64,000 bases of DNA from JAPPHA01 sp965242975 (GCA_965242975.1 CBDETS010000002.1:62001-126000), one strand, 5' to 3'. Counted from the stretch's first letter, positions 16,469 to 25,447 are shown. The notes: generated by a model from the sequence alone, not told the origin. Numbers and translations are program-made.

Positions 16469-18448
16469 TCAGGCGGCCATCTCTTCGGCGTCGTCCGCCG
16501 CCGGGGCCTCTGCGCTGCCGACTGCGTCGGCGGCATCATCATCCGCCTCGAAGGGCGGATGCGCCATCAACGCTGGTGCCCAACTGGTCACCGCCTGCAA
16601 CTGGCCGTCGGTCAGCGTGGCGAAGGGTTCGGCGAAGAGCTTCACCATGTAATCGACGAGATTGGACTTCTTGCCATCCTTGTAGACCTTCGCCTCCGAC
16701 GTCAGCCCGAGATCGCGCAGGACCGTCAGCAGGTCCGGCTTGGTCAGGCGCGACAGGAACGCCGCGTCCGGCACCCAGGCATCGCGGATATTCGGCAACG
16801 CCTCGCGCTCGGCCATCGCGCGGACGCCATCGCGCAACCCCGGCACCGTGCACGGGTTCAGCGTCTGCGCCACCGCGTAAGCCAGCAACCCGTCGCGGTC
16901 CGCTTTGTTCAAAGCCCGGAACGCCACGAACGCGTCAGCCCCGCCCTGCTCCAGCCAGCCGAAGTCCAGATCCGCCGTCACCGTCTCGAACCCGGTCTCG
17001 ATCTGCGCCAGGCTGCCTTCGGGCTCCGTCGGCCCATGGCTGGCGACCGAGGCGCTGATCGTCGTGCTGTTGGCGATATAGCCGCAGCCACCACAGACAC
17101 CCCGGATCAGCAGGAACTCCGAATAGTCCCGCGCCAGGTCCGGGCATTGCGCCAGCGCCAAACCCACAGCCCGGGTCCGCACATGCGCCATTTGTTCCGA
17201 CAGCTTGCCCGAGATCTTCGGACCCGTATCGGCATCTTCGCCCGGCACGGACCCTGACTGGCCCTTACCGTCTTCCACGGGCTTGTCCTCGGGACGCACC
17301 AGGCCGGGCATCATCTGCACCCCGCCATACCGCCAGACCGCGATCACCCCGGCTGTTGCCGCTTCCTCCGACCGGTACGCCGTGGTCAGCCCGTCGACCT
17401 CCGCCTGCAGCGCATCGCTCTCCTCCTCGAGCCGGTCCTTCTCGTCCCAGTCCTCGGCCGCCTCATAGGCCTCCGCCAGGTCGTCAATCTTCGCGGCCAG
17501 CGCATCCACCTGCGCCTGTGTCGCCTCATCGAGATCGACCGGCTGCGGATAGACCCGGCCATAGGCCTCGAACGCATCCCAGTCCGGATCAATCCGATGC
17601 TCGGCCCAGGCAAACCCAAGCTCTGCCCGCGCCTCCTCGGCCAGGTCATCCAGCTTGCGCGCCAGCACCACCTGCACCAGCCCGGTATCACTCAGGATGC
17701 TGTCCGCCTCGATCAGGTCGGCGGCAATCGGACCCTCCGCGTCGCGATAGCCCTCCAGCACGAACTGCCCCAGCGCATCGCCCTGCCGGACCCCGCGCTC
17801 ATCCAGCGCCCGCTTCACCTGCCAGTGTTCAACCCGGCCGCCCTCGGACGACAGGCCCGTGAACACTTCCAGTTGCACTTCCGGGTCGGGATGGGCGGCA
17901 AACGCCTTCAGCGTCTCCAGCGCCAGATCGCCCGCCCGGTGCGCGGCGCGGATATCGCCATGCACCAGCCCGATGCGCAGCGTCTCGCGCACCGGCCGCT
18001 CGCCCAGCCCGAACATCCGCGCGATCGCGGCAATATCCAGACCATCCTCATCCCGCAGGGCCGCAAATGCCTCATAGCGGTCGATCGCACACATCGGAGC
18101 GACCATCTCGTTTTCCGAGAGCGACAAGGCCGCCGTCGCGGGCGCGTCCTCAGGCACCACGTGGCAGGCGACCTTCGTCTTGCCCGTGAACCCTTTCACC
18201 TTGCGGTCCCCCGCCAGCAGCTTCAGCGCCGCCAAACGACGGCCCCCGGCCAGAACACCATAGCCGCCGGTGTCGAGCTTCTGCACCAGCAACGGCTGCA
18301 ACAGCCCGACCTCGCGGATATTGGCCGCCAGCGCGGCAACCGACGTCTCCGCATAGGCCGCCTCGTTGCGTGACCGCACATTGGCCGGGTGCGGCTCCAG
18401 GCTGTTCAGCGCCAGCAGCGCCGCGGTATAGGTTTGCATATTTGTCAT
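16469..18448 (-). CDS. Large ParB/RepB/Spo0J-family protein
   Basis: This is a 659-residue ParB-like protein. Residues 1-110 form the ParB N-terminal (CTPase) domain, with PHPANVRSR, LAANIREVGLLQPLLV, GGYGVLAGGRRLAALKLL and SENEMVAPMCAIDRYEAF. A KorB-type helix-turn-helix follows near DIAAIARMFGLGERPVRETL. The long C-terminal part is acidic and coiled-coil-like. It is about twice the length of chromosomal ParB and has no ParA partner beside it; such large solitary ParB-like proteins recur in the accessory backbone of alphaproteobacterial plasmids and may work as a nuclease or regulator, not in partition. The true partition proteins are RepA/RepB at the right end. The start is at 18448 behind GGAAG. 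Confidence 0.85.
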   Translation of the reverse strand: MTNMQTYTAALLALNSLEPHPANVRSRNEAAYAETSVAALAANIREVGLLQPLLVQKLDTGGYGVLAGGRRLAALKLLAGDRKVKGFTGKTKVACHVVPEDAPATAALSLSENEMVAPMCAIDRYEAFAALRDEDGLDIAAIARMFGLGERPVRETLRIGLVHGDIRAAHRAGDLALETLKAFAAHPDPEVQLEVFTGLSSEGGRVEHWQVKRALDERGVRQGDALGQFVLEGYRDAEGPIAADLIEADSILSDTGLVQVVLARKLDDLAEEARAELGFAWAEHRIDPDWDAFEAYGRVYPQPVDLDEATQAQVDALAAKIDDLAEAYEAAEDWDEKDRLEEESDALQAEVDGLTTAYRSEEAATAGVIAVWRYGGVQMMPGLVRPEDKPVEDGKGQSGSVPGEDADTGPKISGKLSEQMAHVRTRAVGLALAQCPDLARDYSEFLLIRGVCGGCGYIANSTTISASVASHGPTEPEGSLAQIETGFETVTADLDFGWLEQGGADAFVAFRALNKADRDGLLAYAVAQTLNPCTVPGLRDGVRAMAEREALPNIRDAWVPDAAFLSRLTKPDLLTVLRDLGLTSEAKVYKDGKKSNLVDYMVKLFAEPFATLTDGQLQAVTSWAPALMAHPPFEADDDAADAVGSAEAPAADDAEEMAA

Positions 18449-18540
18449 GGGTCTTCCTTTCGATTTCAACCCGATCCGAAACCCCGAACGAACTCCTTTC
18501 ACCCGGACCCGGATCACCCACGACAAAAAGCCAATTTTAT

Positions 18541-18576
18541 ACTTTAAAAGCGGGGCGTGCCCTTCACACGCCCCGC
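18541..18576 (-). terminator. Rho-independent terminator after the 118-aa gene
   Basis: A 10-base perfect stem GCGGGGCGTG/CACGCCCCGC (18550-18559 with 18567-18576) is followed on the minus strand by TTTTAAAG. It begins 12 bases past the stop codon at 18589. Confidence 0.8.
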
Positions 18577-18588
18577 CAGAACTGATGC

Positions 18589-18945
18589 CTACCACCAGCA
18601 CGAATAGATGACGGTGTCGCCCTCGGAGATCCGGCCCCGCGCCCAGGCACAGAATTCCAGATCCAGGTCGCGGTACGCCGCCGCCGCCTCGTCCTGAAAC
18701 TGGTGGCCGTAGAAGAAACCCCCATCACAATGCGGCAGCCCGCCTTGTTTCAAAGCCTGTTCCAGCCGCGCGATATCCGCCGCCCCGAGTTCCAATTCAC
18801 CGCAGTTCAATTCGGTGATACCCTGGCCGGTGCGTTCGACAAACAGACCCTCCATGAAGGTCTGAAGCTTCGAATGCTTGCGCCAGACAAAGCGCGGGGC
18901 CTCCTCTCCCTCACCCCGGACATATGCGTATTGATCCAGTCCCAT
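18589..18945 (-). CDS. Conserved hypothetical protein, 118 aa
   Basis: The protein begins MGLDQYAYVRGEGEEAPRF and contains an aromatic-rich middle (FVWRKHSKLQTFMEGLF) and a C-terminal segment with a conserved look (GLPHCDGGFFYGHQF, FCAWARGRISEGDTVIYS). Proteins with this MGLDQYAY start are common on plasmids and phages of alphaproteobacteria and are sometimes mislabelled as phosphoglycerate kinase. I assign no function. It is probably cytoplasmic, with no signal peptide. A strong terminator follows directly, so it is probably the last gene of the minus-strand run that starts near 21.35 kb. Confidence 0.75.
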   Translation of the reverse strand: MGLDQYAYVRGEGEEAPRFVWRKHSKLQTFMEGLFVERTGQGITELNCGELELGAADIARLEQALKQGGLPHCDGGFFYGHQFQDEAAAAYRDLDLEFCAWARGRISEGDTVIYSCWW

Positions 18946-19057
18946 AACTGATCTCCCTGTGACTGCCGATCCCGGTATTGGGATCGCAGCGCGCAACCCG
19001 CCAGCTCCGCCCGGAACAGGGCAGAACGGCGGGGAAGGGAAGGAAAACAGGGAGAGG

Positions 19058-19303
19058 TCAAGCCCGGATCAGAAAGTGATACAGTTCACACTTGGCACCG
19101 CCCATCTGGGCGCTGGCGTCATAATGCCAGCGGAAACCGGCGGGCACGCACCCGACGCAGGCCGATCCCGGCAGGCCCTCTTTGGCCAGCCAGCGCTCCA
19201 ACAAGACAATCTCCTCCATATCCAACCCCGACGCATCACTATTGATGAGCGCCGGAGCCCAGGCCGAGGGCGCAACACGGATCACGGTGCGGAGGCGGGT
19301 CAT
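19058..19303 (-). CDS. Conserved hypothetical protein, 81 aa
   Basis: The gene overlaps the DUF2958 gene by four bases (ATGA type) and encodes an 81-residue protein. It has a central LLERWLAKEGLPGSACVGCVPAGFRWHYD stretch in which two cysteines and a histidine could bind a metal. It is almost always seen in this kind of plasmid accessory block, together with DUF2958 and ArdC. I cannot name a function. Translational coupling to DUF2958 suggests a shared role. Confidence 0.65.
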   Translation of the reverse strand: MTRLRTVIRVAPSAWAPALINSDASGLDMEEIVLLERWLAKEGLPGSACVGCVPAGFRWHYDASAQMGGAKCELYHFLIRA

Positions 19304-19641
19304 ACCGTCACCCGCCCCCGTTCCCGTGCCTCGGCGGCATAGTCGCTCAGCGTTTTCTCCGCCTCGAAATACAGGTCCCGTTCCACCGGCAGGCCCAGCG
19401 GACCGCGGACGCTGGCGATTTCACTGAGCCGCACGGAACCGACCTCGGGACAGCCCAGATCGGCCAGACCCCAGAAAATATCCGGCTCATCCGGCTCGAC
19501 CCACGCCAGCAGCCAGGTCGCATTGGCGTCCGGCGTAAAAAGCTTCACCACCGGCCAGATGCTCGTTGAAATATCCTCCTCCATCATGCGCTGCCCATTC
19601 GCAAGCAGTGTCTCCATCTGTTCCTTCGTCACGAGTTCCAT
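19300..19641 (-). CDS. DUF2958 family protein
   Basis: This 113-residue protein shows the DUF2958 signature: a start like MELVTKEQMETLLANGQRM, the conserved PVVKLFTPDANATWLLAWVEPD centre, then DIFWGLADLGCPEVGSV and a basic C-terminus. DUF2958 proteins are small, soluble and confined mainly to plasmids and integrative elements. Their role is unknown, but they accompany antirestriction genes. Its stop codon overlaps the start of the next small gene. Confidence 0.85.
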   Translation of the reverse strand: MELVTKEQMETLLANGQRMMEEDISTSIWPVVKLFTPDANATWLLAWVEPDEPDIFWGLADLGCPEVGSVRLSEIASVRGPLGLPVERDLYFEAEKTLSDYAAEARERGRVTV

Positions 19642-19820
19642 CGGTCTCTCCTATTCAGGTCTCCGATCCCATCGACAGGATCACCCTGAAAAGAAGCCCA
19701 CTCTTTCTCTCATCATCGCCCATGACCACAGGCGCAACGGCCCGGCGGATGCGAAAACCGGCGCGGAATGAACGGCATGCGCGGGGCAAAACCGATGGCC
19801 TGCCCCGCACCCCGGTCGTC

Positions 19821-20297
19821 TTACCGTCCTGCCGCCCGGTCACGTCTGTGCGCCGCCTGATGCCGTGCCAGATCGATCCAGGCCGCCAGTGCAAACCCAG
19901 CGTGGCTGTCCTGCAGCCGAAACACCACCGCGCGCTGCACGTCCTGGCGCAAGGCTTCGGGAAACACCCGCAGACTGTCCGCCTCGCACCGCATGTCCCA
20001 GGCTTCCAGCGAGACCGGAAACCCGCAGCCACGGTCAGCCGCCACCAGCGCGTGGGCGGCTCCGGCCATCCCGCGCGCGTCATGCAGCAAACGCGCCTCT
20101 CCCCGCACCAGTCGCAGGTAGACCGACCAATGCTCGGCCTGATCTGTCGAGGTCACAGCGGCCTCCGCATCCCGCCCGCTGCTCAATTGCCATGTCGGGC
20201 TGATCTCCAACCCCGTCGCCTCACGGGCAAGACCCGCGAAATCCGCACCCGCCGGCAGTCCATTGAAGCAAAACTTTCCTTCCGTTTTCTGACGCAT
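19821..20297 (-). CDS. Hypothetical protein, 158 aa
   Basis: The start ATG at 20297 has a perfect AGGAGG ribosome binding site seven bases upstream, which supports real expression. The protein begins MRQKTEGKFCFNGLPAGAD and has mixed alpha/beta character, with several Trp and Cys residues (SLEAWDMRCEADSL). I do not recognise a domain. It belongs to the minus-strand run of plasmid backbone genes. A hairpin with arms at 19781-19788 and 19801-19808 follows its stop codon. Confidence 0.65.
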   Translation of the reverse strand: MRQKTEGKFCFNGLPAGADFAGLAREATGLEISPTWQLSSGRDAEAAVTSTDQAEHWSVYLRLVRGEARLLHDARGMAGAAHALVAADRGCGFPVSLEAWDMRCEADSLRVFPEALRQDVQRAVVFRLQDSHAGFALAAWIDLARHQAAHRRDRAAGR

Positions 20298-20340
20298 CGC
20301 ATCCTCCTGTTCTCTGCAATCCCAAGCCGGGATCACAAAA

Positions 20341-20375
20341 GACAACAGGCCGCCTTCCTCTCTGGAAAGACGGCC
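20341..20375 (-). terminator. Probable terminator after the DUF6915-like gene
   Basis: On the minus strand GGCCGTCTTTCC pairs with GGAAGGCGGCC (20348-20375) and is followed by TGTTGTCTTTTG. It lies 25 bases past the stop codon at 20401. Confidence 0.6.
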
Positions 20376-20400
20376 CGTCAAGGATCACAATGGGACAGAC

Positions 20401-20895
20401 TCAGGACCTTTCAGGCCACTGCACATGGTCCGGGTTGCGGTCCATATCGCTGGCCAGCCGCTGCGCCTGCATCACCAGCCAATCCTGAAAACCAAGAATG
20501 GTCTGGCCCGCAGCCACCGCCGCGCGCCAGTCGGCCTGCGGGTCGGCGCTGACCGGTTCCACATCCGGCAGGATCACGCCATTTACCATCCACGGCTCAA
20601 CCGGGATCCCGCGCAGCCAGTCGCTCACAGACGGAATACGCCGGCAATCCTCCCGCACGTGTTGCTCGGCGATGAACCGCACCGGCACCAACCGGCCATC
20701 GCTGTTGGTGATGGCCCGCCCGAACACCCGCTGGGCATCAAAGATCCCGAACGAGTGATGACGGATTGCTCTATGGATTGGCAGGGCGTCGTGGGCCTTG
20801 GACGCATCCAGCCAATCGTGGATGGCGTGATAGTCGGAGGGCTGACCGCCGAACTTGCGGACCGAGCTTTCGGAGTGATGATCGGGATGGGCCAT
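20401..20895 (-). CDS. DUF6915-like protein
   Basis: This 164-residue protein begins MAHPDHHSESSVRKFGGQPSDYH and continues IHDWLDASKAHDALPIHRAIRHHSFGIF and VRFIAEQHVREDCRRIPSV. The run of histidines at the start and the HDWxDASKAH and EQHVRED motifs match a family of small plasmid/phage proteins (DUF6915, named from memory). Conserved His residues could form a metal site. Its start codon overlaps the stop of the gene at 20895-21353, so the two are translationally coupled. Confidence 0.72.
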   Translation of the reverse strand: MAHPDHHSESSVRKFGGQPSDYHAIHDWLDASKAHDALPIHRAIRHHSFGIFDAQRVFGRAITNSDGRLVPVRFIAEQHVREDCRRIPSVSDWLRGIPVEPWMVNGVILPDVEPVSADPQADWRAAVAAGQTILGFQDWLVMQAQRLASDMDRNPDHVQWPERS

Positions 20896-21353
20896 CAGAT
20901 GTCCTCGTGCCTGTAGTCTTTGCGCGCCGTATAGGGGTCCGCATGCTCCACATCAATGCGGTCTTCGACCACGTTCCACGTCAGCACCCCTTCCCCGCCA
21001 TCGTTGTTCTCAAAACCCGGGTGAAGGTTGTAGGCGATCTCCCACACGAAATCCGCCAGCCGGGCTTCAAGGTCGCCGAGCTTCACGCTATCGGGCGTCA
21101 CCTCAATCCCCTGGACATTGCCGCTATCGGCATAGCCGTCATAGCACGCCTCGATCTCCTCGACGCCCTTCTCCCGCAGCGCCGCCAGCAAGCCTGCGCG
21201 CTCGGCATTCAGTTTTTCACGGGCCTTTTCGCGCTCCGCTTTCCACTTGGCGTTCAGCGCCTCCCAGTCAATTGCCGGGGCACTGGCCGGTTTCGGTGAA
21301 TCGGTGACCTCAACGCCAGATTCAACCGGGCTCTTGTTCGCGTCTTGTGTCAT
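20895..21353 (-). CDS. DUF6878-like protein
   Basis: This 152-residue acidic protein has a disordered N-terminus, then a helical region (WEALNAKWKAEREKAREKLN) and a conserved C-terminal module (VEEIEACYDGYADSGNVQ, VWEIAYNLHPGFENNDGG). The YDGYADSG and HPGFENNDGGEG stretches match a conserved plasmid family (DUF6878, named from memory). It is the first gene of the coupled pair 21353 to 20401. Function is unknown. Confidence 0.72.
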   Translation of the reverse strand: MTQDANKSPVESGVEVTDSPKPASAPAIDWEALNAKWKAEREKAREKLNAERAGLLAALREKGVEEIEACYDGYADSGNVQGIEVTPDSVKLGDLEARLADFVWEIAYNLHPGFENNDGGEGVLTWNVVEDRIDVEHADPYTARKDYRHEDI

Positions 21354-21584
21354 GACATCCTCCTTTTCTCCAGGTCAATGACACCCAACACCAAGTTCTC
21401 TTTCCTCATAATCACTGTCCCCGGCGGCAATACCACCGTTATGGTATCTGGAGCGGTGCATCCCGGTGATCGCCTGCAAACTCGACATATGGTTATACCG
21501 GTAAATGGAACCACAAAATGTTGATCCAGCTTCGTGGATGGTCTAGTCTTCAATCATGAAACCCAACAGAGGAGGATCACTGCC

Positions 21585-21926
21585 ATGACCCTTCACCGGA
21601 TGATCGAAGCGGAAGGCCCGGAAAATCCCGCCGCCCTGCCCGTTCTGCCGCCCACCGAACGTCAAATGCGCTATGCCAGGCGCATCGCGGAGCAGGCGGG
21701 CATCGTCCTGCCCTGGGAAATCCAGCAGAACCGGAAGGCCCTGTCCGAGTGGATCGAGATCAACCAGCACCGAGGGCAACACCGCGCGCCACAACCCGAC
21801 ACGCCCAGTTCCAGGCAAGTCGGATATGCCGAGCGCATCGCCCGTGCCCGTCGTCGCACCATTCCCGACGAGTGCTACCGAAGCCGGGATCTGCTCTCCC
21901 GCTGGATCGACGCCAATGGCTGGTAG
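21585..21926 (+). CDS. Small protein with two tandem helical repeats
   Basis: The 113-residue protein has a clear AGAGGAGG ribosome binding site. It consists of two copies of one roughly 35-residue unit: RQMRYARRIAEQAGIVLP followed by LSEWIEIN, and RQVGYAERIARARRRTIP followed by LSRWIDAN. Each unit looks like a small helical bundle with a conserved Y-A-x-R-I-A and a closing W-I-D/E-x-N. Similar modules occur in plasmid proteins of unknown role and could bind DNA through the Arg-rich helices; this is inference. It faces the minus-strand genes starting at 21353 across a 230-base divergent promoter region. Confidence 0.7.
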   Translation: MTLHRMIEAEGPENPAALPVLPPTERQMRYARRIAEQAGIVLPWEIQQNRKALSEWIEINQHRGQHRAPQPDTPSSRQVGYAERIARARRRTIPDECYRSRDLLSRWIDANGW

Positions 21927-21940
21927 GTGAGCATACGCTC

Positions 21941-22012
21941 ATGCCCTATCGCCTGCAGGTCGAAAACAGGCTGAAACAGTCGGGGGTCATTCTGGACGGG
22001 GTTGAAGTGTAA
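21941..22012 (+). CDS. Possible 23-aa leader peptide
   Basis: A short frame encodes MPYRLQVENRLKQSGVILD plus four residues and stops with TAA overlapping the ATG of the next gene (TAATG). No clear ribosome binding site precedes it. It could be a coupling leader for the HEAT-like protein or chance. Confidence 0.28.
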   Translation: MPYRLQVENRLKQSGVILDGVEV

Positions 22013-22839
22013 TGGCGAAGAAAACCAGCACGGAACGGGGACGCCAAACCGGGCAAATGGACCTGTTCGGGGACAACCCGACAGCGGTCTCCGCAACTTC
22101 ATCGCAACCACCTGATGTCGATCTGCAGGCATTGAGCGACCCGGAACTCCTCGCATTGATCCCAAAAGCGAACCTTTCGAACGTGGGCGATCTGTGTGAC
22201 GAGGTCTTGAACCGCAATCTTGGCGATGCAGCTGTCCCTGCGCTGGACGCGCTCTGGCACAGATTCAGAGGCTATGGCGACAAGGGAGCGCTGCCGGAAC
22301 AACGCGGCGCGCTGGACACATTGGCACGGATCGAAACTGCCACGGCACGGCAGGCACTGACCCGCATTGTGCGCGCCGCCCATCCGGACACCCTGTTGCC
22401 GGCTGTGCTGCAAGCCGCCGTGACGGCCGGGGTGCCATTACCGTTGCGACAGATGGAGCCCTGGCTGGATCACAAGCTTCCCGAAGTCCGGGTATGCGGG
22501 TTCACACTGGCTCAAAAAGCCAATCCACCGGCGCATCTGCTGGAGAAAGGCCTGTCAGACCCCTACCCGTCCGTGCGCCGGGCTGCACTGATTTCTGCGG
22601 GATTGCTGGAGCATGTCTTTGCGAAGCGGGGATTATTGCAAGAACTCGACAGAGCGCCCAACAGTCAGGTTATCGAAGCCCTGATCGGGATCCTGGATGA
22701 GGACGTCCTTGTACGCCTTCGTCGGTGCGGCGAGCAGAACGAAGCGTTGCGACCGTTCATTATCGACGAACTGAAAGCGACCGAGGACCCGAAGGCGCTG
22801 AAGATTGCCATGGACCTTGCCGCGCATAAAAGCCTGTAA
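22012..22839 (+). CDS. HEAT-repeat-like protein
   Basis: This 275-residue protein has a basic, low-complexity N-terminus (MAKKTSTERGRQTGQMDLFG) and an alpha-helical body with several HEAT-like helix pairs. Examples are LPLRQMEPWLDHKLPEVRVC, PYPSVRRAALISAGLLEHVF and SQVIEALIGILDEDVLVRL. HEAT-type solenoids bind proteins or nucleic acids; no enzymatic motif is visible. No membrane segment or signal peptide is seen. It is the last intact gene before the IS1634-family element. Confidence 0.65.
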   Translation: MAKKTSTERGRQTGQMDLFGDNPTAVSATSSQPPDVDLQALSDPELLALIPKANLSNVGDLCDEVLNRNLGDAAVPALDALWHRFRGYGDKGALPEQRGALDTLARIETATARQALTRIVRAAHPDTLLPAVLQAAVTAGVPLPLRQMEPWLDHKLPEVRVCGFTLAQKANPPAHLLEKGLSDPYPSVRRAALISAGLLEHVFAKRGLLQELDRAPNSQVIEALIGILDEDVLVRLRRCGEQNEALRPFIIDELKATEDPKALKIAMDLAAHKSL

Positions 22840-23071
22840 TCCAGCCAGATTTCCGGTCCAGAGCGGCTCTCCCCCGGCTACGTGAAAACTGGTGGAGCCG
22901 GAACGTTTCACGCCATTGAACCGGGCGCGCAATCGAATGGGAAACAGCGGTCAGGGCGCACAATAAAGGGCTGCCTCAGTTGATCCGTTCTCAACCCAGG
23001 TTCAGCAAATTTGACATACACGGCTCCATAAGGTCATGATACAAAACGATTTTATTTTCGGAAAAGCCCGA

Positions 23072-23079
23072 TATGGCAC
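23072..23079. repeat. Left flank TATGGCAC, possible target duplication of the IS1634-family IS
   Basis: TATGGCAC also occurs at 25017-25024 beyond the other side of the transposase gene, in direct orientation. Just inside, TTTTGTGCGTCAGGAGG and (reverse strand) TAATGTGCTTCCTGAGG form an imperfect inverted repeat. The duplication would be longer than usual for the family, so the limits are tentative. Confidence 0.4.
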
Positions 23080-25017
23080 TACATTTTGTGCGTCAGGAGG
23101 TCGGTTGGAATGGCCTCGACCGTTACGGGTTTTTCAGTTTCCGGATACGCCTTTCAAGCGCGTATGGTACGCCCGCCGCCTTCGCAACCCCTGCCGCCAC
23201 CGGGTCTGGCCGAGCGTCCGTTCTGACCTCGATCCGTGCGCCGTCGACGGAGGTGAAGGACGTGGTGGCCCGCTGCCAGCGACCGAGCTTGTTGCGCACA
23301 GAGGCCCAACTGTCGTGGACCCCCTGCGCAGCGAGACGGGTCCGGATGACATTGACGCCGTACAGCGCCAGCACCGCGATGAACAGATGGCCCTCGATCC
23401 GCCTGGACAGTTGGTGCCAGATCGGGCGCAAGCCGAGTTCAGACTTGAGCGTCTCAAACGTCGCTTCGAGTTCGGTCAAACGCCAGTAGGTGCGCACCGT
23501 CTTCTCAAGGCCCCATTCCGTGTGGCTGGTGCGCAGCACATAGAGGCCCGCGCGGGCATCGCGTGTATTGAATGCCGCATTGGGTACCCATGTCACCGCG
23601 CTGGCCTTGCCATCCGAACCCTTTGTGACGCGGATGTCATAATGCTGATTGACCATAGCGTAGCGTTCCCGCAAACGCCCGAGCCGCTCCAGAACCTTGT
23701 CGTATGTCTTGACGGAGCGCGGCTTGCTCAAGCCGTCGTGCAAGGCGGTAAGTTCTGCCTCAAAGGCGTCCCGCTTCTTGGCCAGAATGGCTTCATCACG
23801 CTCCTGTCGCGCCTGGCTCCAGATGCAGAGTTGCGCTTCGTTCTCAGGCTCGTGGGACAGGTTCCAGATCCGCGCCTCATGCCCCGATCTGGTCTCGATC
23901 GTTGCATCAGGATCCCGCGCGCCTGCAGCATCCGCCTGATCCGGCTTGACCCCACCCCGCCTGACCGTGATCCAATGATAGCCCCGGTTGCGCAGTTCGG
24001 CGAGGTTGTTTTCGGTAGCGATGCCTGCATCCATGATGACCGTGGGCTTGTCCTTGTCCTCCGGTGTGGCAAGGCTGTCCAGCGCCTCGAACAGCGTGCC
24101 GGGTTCGCTGACATTGCCGGGCAGAACGCTGGAGCGGCGCGGGAAGCCGCCCTCGTCGGTGGCCATCGCGAGCGTGACAAGAGGGCAGTCGTTCCGTTTC
24201 TGCTTGGAGCGTCCGAACCTGGCCAGATCGGACGCTGGACGCCCGGTCATGTAGGTGTTGGTCAGGTCATAGAAGATCACCGCACCGGAACTGCCGAACA
24301 ACGTGCGCTGACGGTCAAACAGCGCGTCTTCGATGGCCTCGTGGTGTTTGACCAGACCGTCACTGAGACGATACAGCTTGTCGAGATAGAGCGCCGGCCC
24401 GGTATTGAGGCGCAGAAGTTCAAACGTGGCACTGTTGGTCTCCAACCATCGCAAAGTCTCCCGTTCGCTGGCGGGATGCACCATGCGCGCAATCACCAGC
24501 GCCATGGCGATCCGGGCGTCTCGATCCGACAGGCCGACATTCTTGAGCACCCCAAGAAAGCCCAGAGCCTCCAGAGCGGCCAGGGCAAGTCGCTCACAGC
24601 CCACAGACCGCGCGTCTTCAATCTGTATGCTGTCGAGACGGATATTTGCTGTGCCGCCATCCAGGGCCTCGGCCGCCGACTGGACCAACGCGCGGCTGCG
24701 CAACTTCTGCACAATGGTATCCGCCATTGTCGCCAATTCCGGTTCAGGATCGAACAGAGGCGTTTCTCCCGTAATCCCCGCCTGAACGAGTTCGACCAGT
24801 TCGGGCCACTGCGATTTGGGGATCGGAAAGGCTGCTCCGAGGTTCAGGAGCGTCTTTTGTTGCACCTTGCGGCCCGTTCTAAAATTCTCGACCAACCGGA
24901 CGGATCGGTAGCATTTGTCAGCGCGGCGGCGGGTCAGGGTCTCACGAATAAACATGTTCCTACATTAGGACCGCTGCACCCCACTGGGAATCCCGAAAAG
25001 CCCTCAGGAAGCACATT
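23080..25017 (-). mobile_element. IS1634-family insertion sequence (approximate ends)
   Basis: It contains one intact 610-codon transposase gene on the minus strand and short non-coding ends. Limits are placed at the direct repeats TATGGCAC (23072 and 25017) with an imperfect terminal inverted repeat inside. It separates the HEAT-like gene from a gene remnant at 25100-25447 and may have removed part of that gene. Confidence 0.6.
23123..24955 (-). CDS. IS1634-family transposase
   Basis: This 610-residue DDE transposase has the IS1634 layout: a basic N-terminus with a signature near CYRSVRLVENFRTGRKV, the first catalytic Asp in VIFYDLTNTYMTGR, the second in PTVIMDAGIATENN, and the final Glu in LTELEATFETLKSELGLRP (the Y-x-x-W/E-x-x-F region). 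All catalytic segments are intact, so the IS may be active. A very long open frame on the opposite strand is its shadow. Confidence 0.88.
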   Translation of the reverse strand: MFIRETLTRRRADKCYRSVRLVENFRTGRKVQQKTLLNLGAAFPIPKSQWPELVELVQAGITGETPLFDPEPELATMADTIVQKLRSRALVQSAAEALDGGTANIRLDSIQIEDARSVGCERLALAALEALGFLGVLKNVGLSDRDARIAMALVIARMVHPASERETLRWLETNSATFELLRLNTGPALYLDKLYRLSDGLVKHHEAIEDALFDRQRTLFGSSGAVIFYDLTNTYMTGRPASDLARFGRSKQKRNDCPLVTLAMATDEGGFPRRSSVLPGNVSEPGTLFEALDSLATPEDKDKPTVIMDAGIATENNLAELRNRGYHWITVRRGGVKPDQADAAGARDPDATIETRSGHEARIWNLSHEPENEAQLCIWSQARQERDEAILAKKRDAFEAELTALHDGLSKPRSVKTYDKVLERLGRLRERYAMVNQHYDIRVTKGSDGKASAVTWVPNAAFNTRDARAGLYVLRTSHTEWGLEKTVRTYWRLTELEATFETLKSELGLRPIWHQLSRRIEGHLFIAVLALYGVNVIRTRLAAQGVHDSWASVRNKLGRWQRATTSFTSVDGARIEVRTDARPDPVAAGVAKAAGVPYALERRIRKLKNP

Positions 25018-25099
25018 ATGGCACCACTTCGAAAATCCAGAAACTCACCTCAACAAAATCAACGCTTTACCGGCCAGAAAGCGGCAATTTCGACCGATT

Positions 25100-25447
25100 T
25101 CAGCAAAAAAGTGCGGAACTTGGGTCAAGCCTTTCCGCCTGCCCCAGGGCCGCCAGACTTTCCAGAAGCGGTTGCACACTGGACGTGCGCGCCCGCTTGA
25201 ACCGCCGCGCAATCTGCGCTGGGGTCGCCTCGCCCATTTCAACCAGCGCATCATGGACCACCGCGGTCTGCTCGGGAAGTGCAGATGGCCAGGGTGCCGG
25301 TTCGACCTTTGCGACAAAACCCATGTCGAGTTCAGCCTGTGCCTCGGTCGTCTGTCGACTTGTGGGATTCTGATAGTCAGGGCGCAGCCAGCGCCAAAGC
25401 CCCGGCCCCGCGTCGCAAGCGGCGGCGCGGAAATCAGGCCGGGTCAA
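25100..25447 (-). pseudogene. C-terminal remnant resembling the tail of a large class I DNA methyltransferase
   Basis: These 115 codons (TTG start, no ribosome binding site) encode LRPDYQNPTSRQTTEAQAEL, then a winged-helix-like end, GEATPAQIARRFKRARTSS followed by VQPLLESLAALGQAERL. This resembles the last domain of large adenine-specific DNA methyltransferases of the MmeI/YeeA kind. The rest of such a gene is not upstream: the frame closes at a TGA just before the TTG. I read it as a fragment left by deletion, perhaps linked to the adjacent IS. The identity is tentative. Confidence 0.45.

Noticed and set aside
16469..18448. Partition gene of the replicon
   Set aside because: The ParB-like protein has no ParA partner and unusual length; the repB/repA pair at the right end is the partition system.
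21350..21553. 67-codon minus-strand frame upstream of the DUF6878-like gene
   Set aside because: It covers the likely divergent promoter region and has no ribosome binding site or family resemblance.
25018..25113. Alternative right end of the IS1634-family IS at the GCACTTTTTT sequence near 25113
   Set aside because: A GCACT similarity with the left end exists, but no matching target duplication was found; the TATGGCAC pair gave a better, though still tentative, solution.
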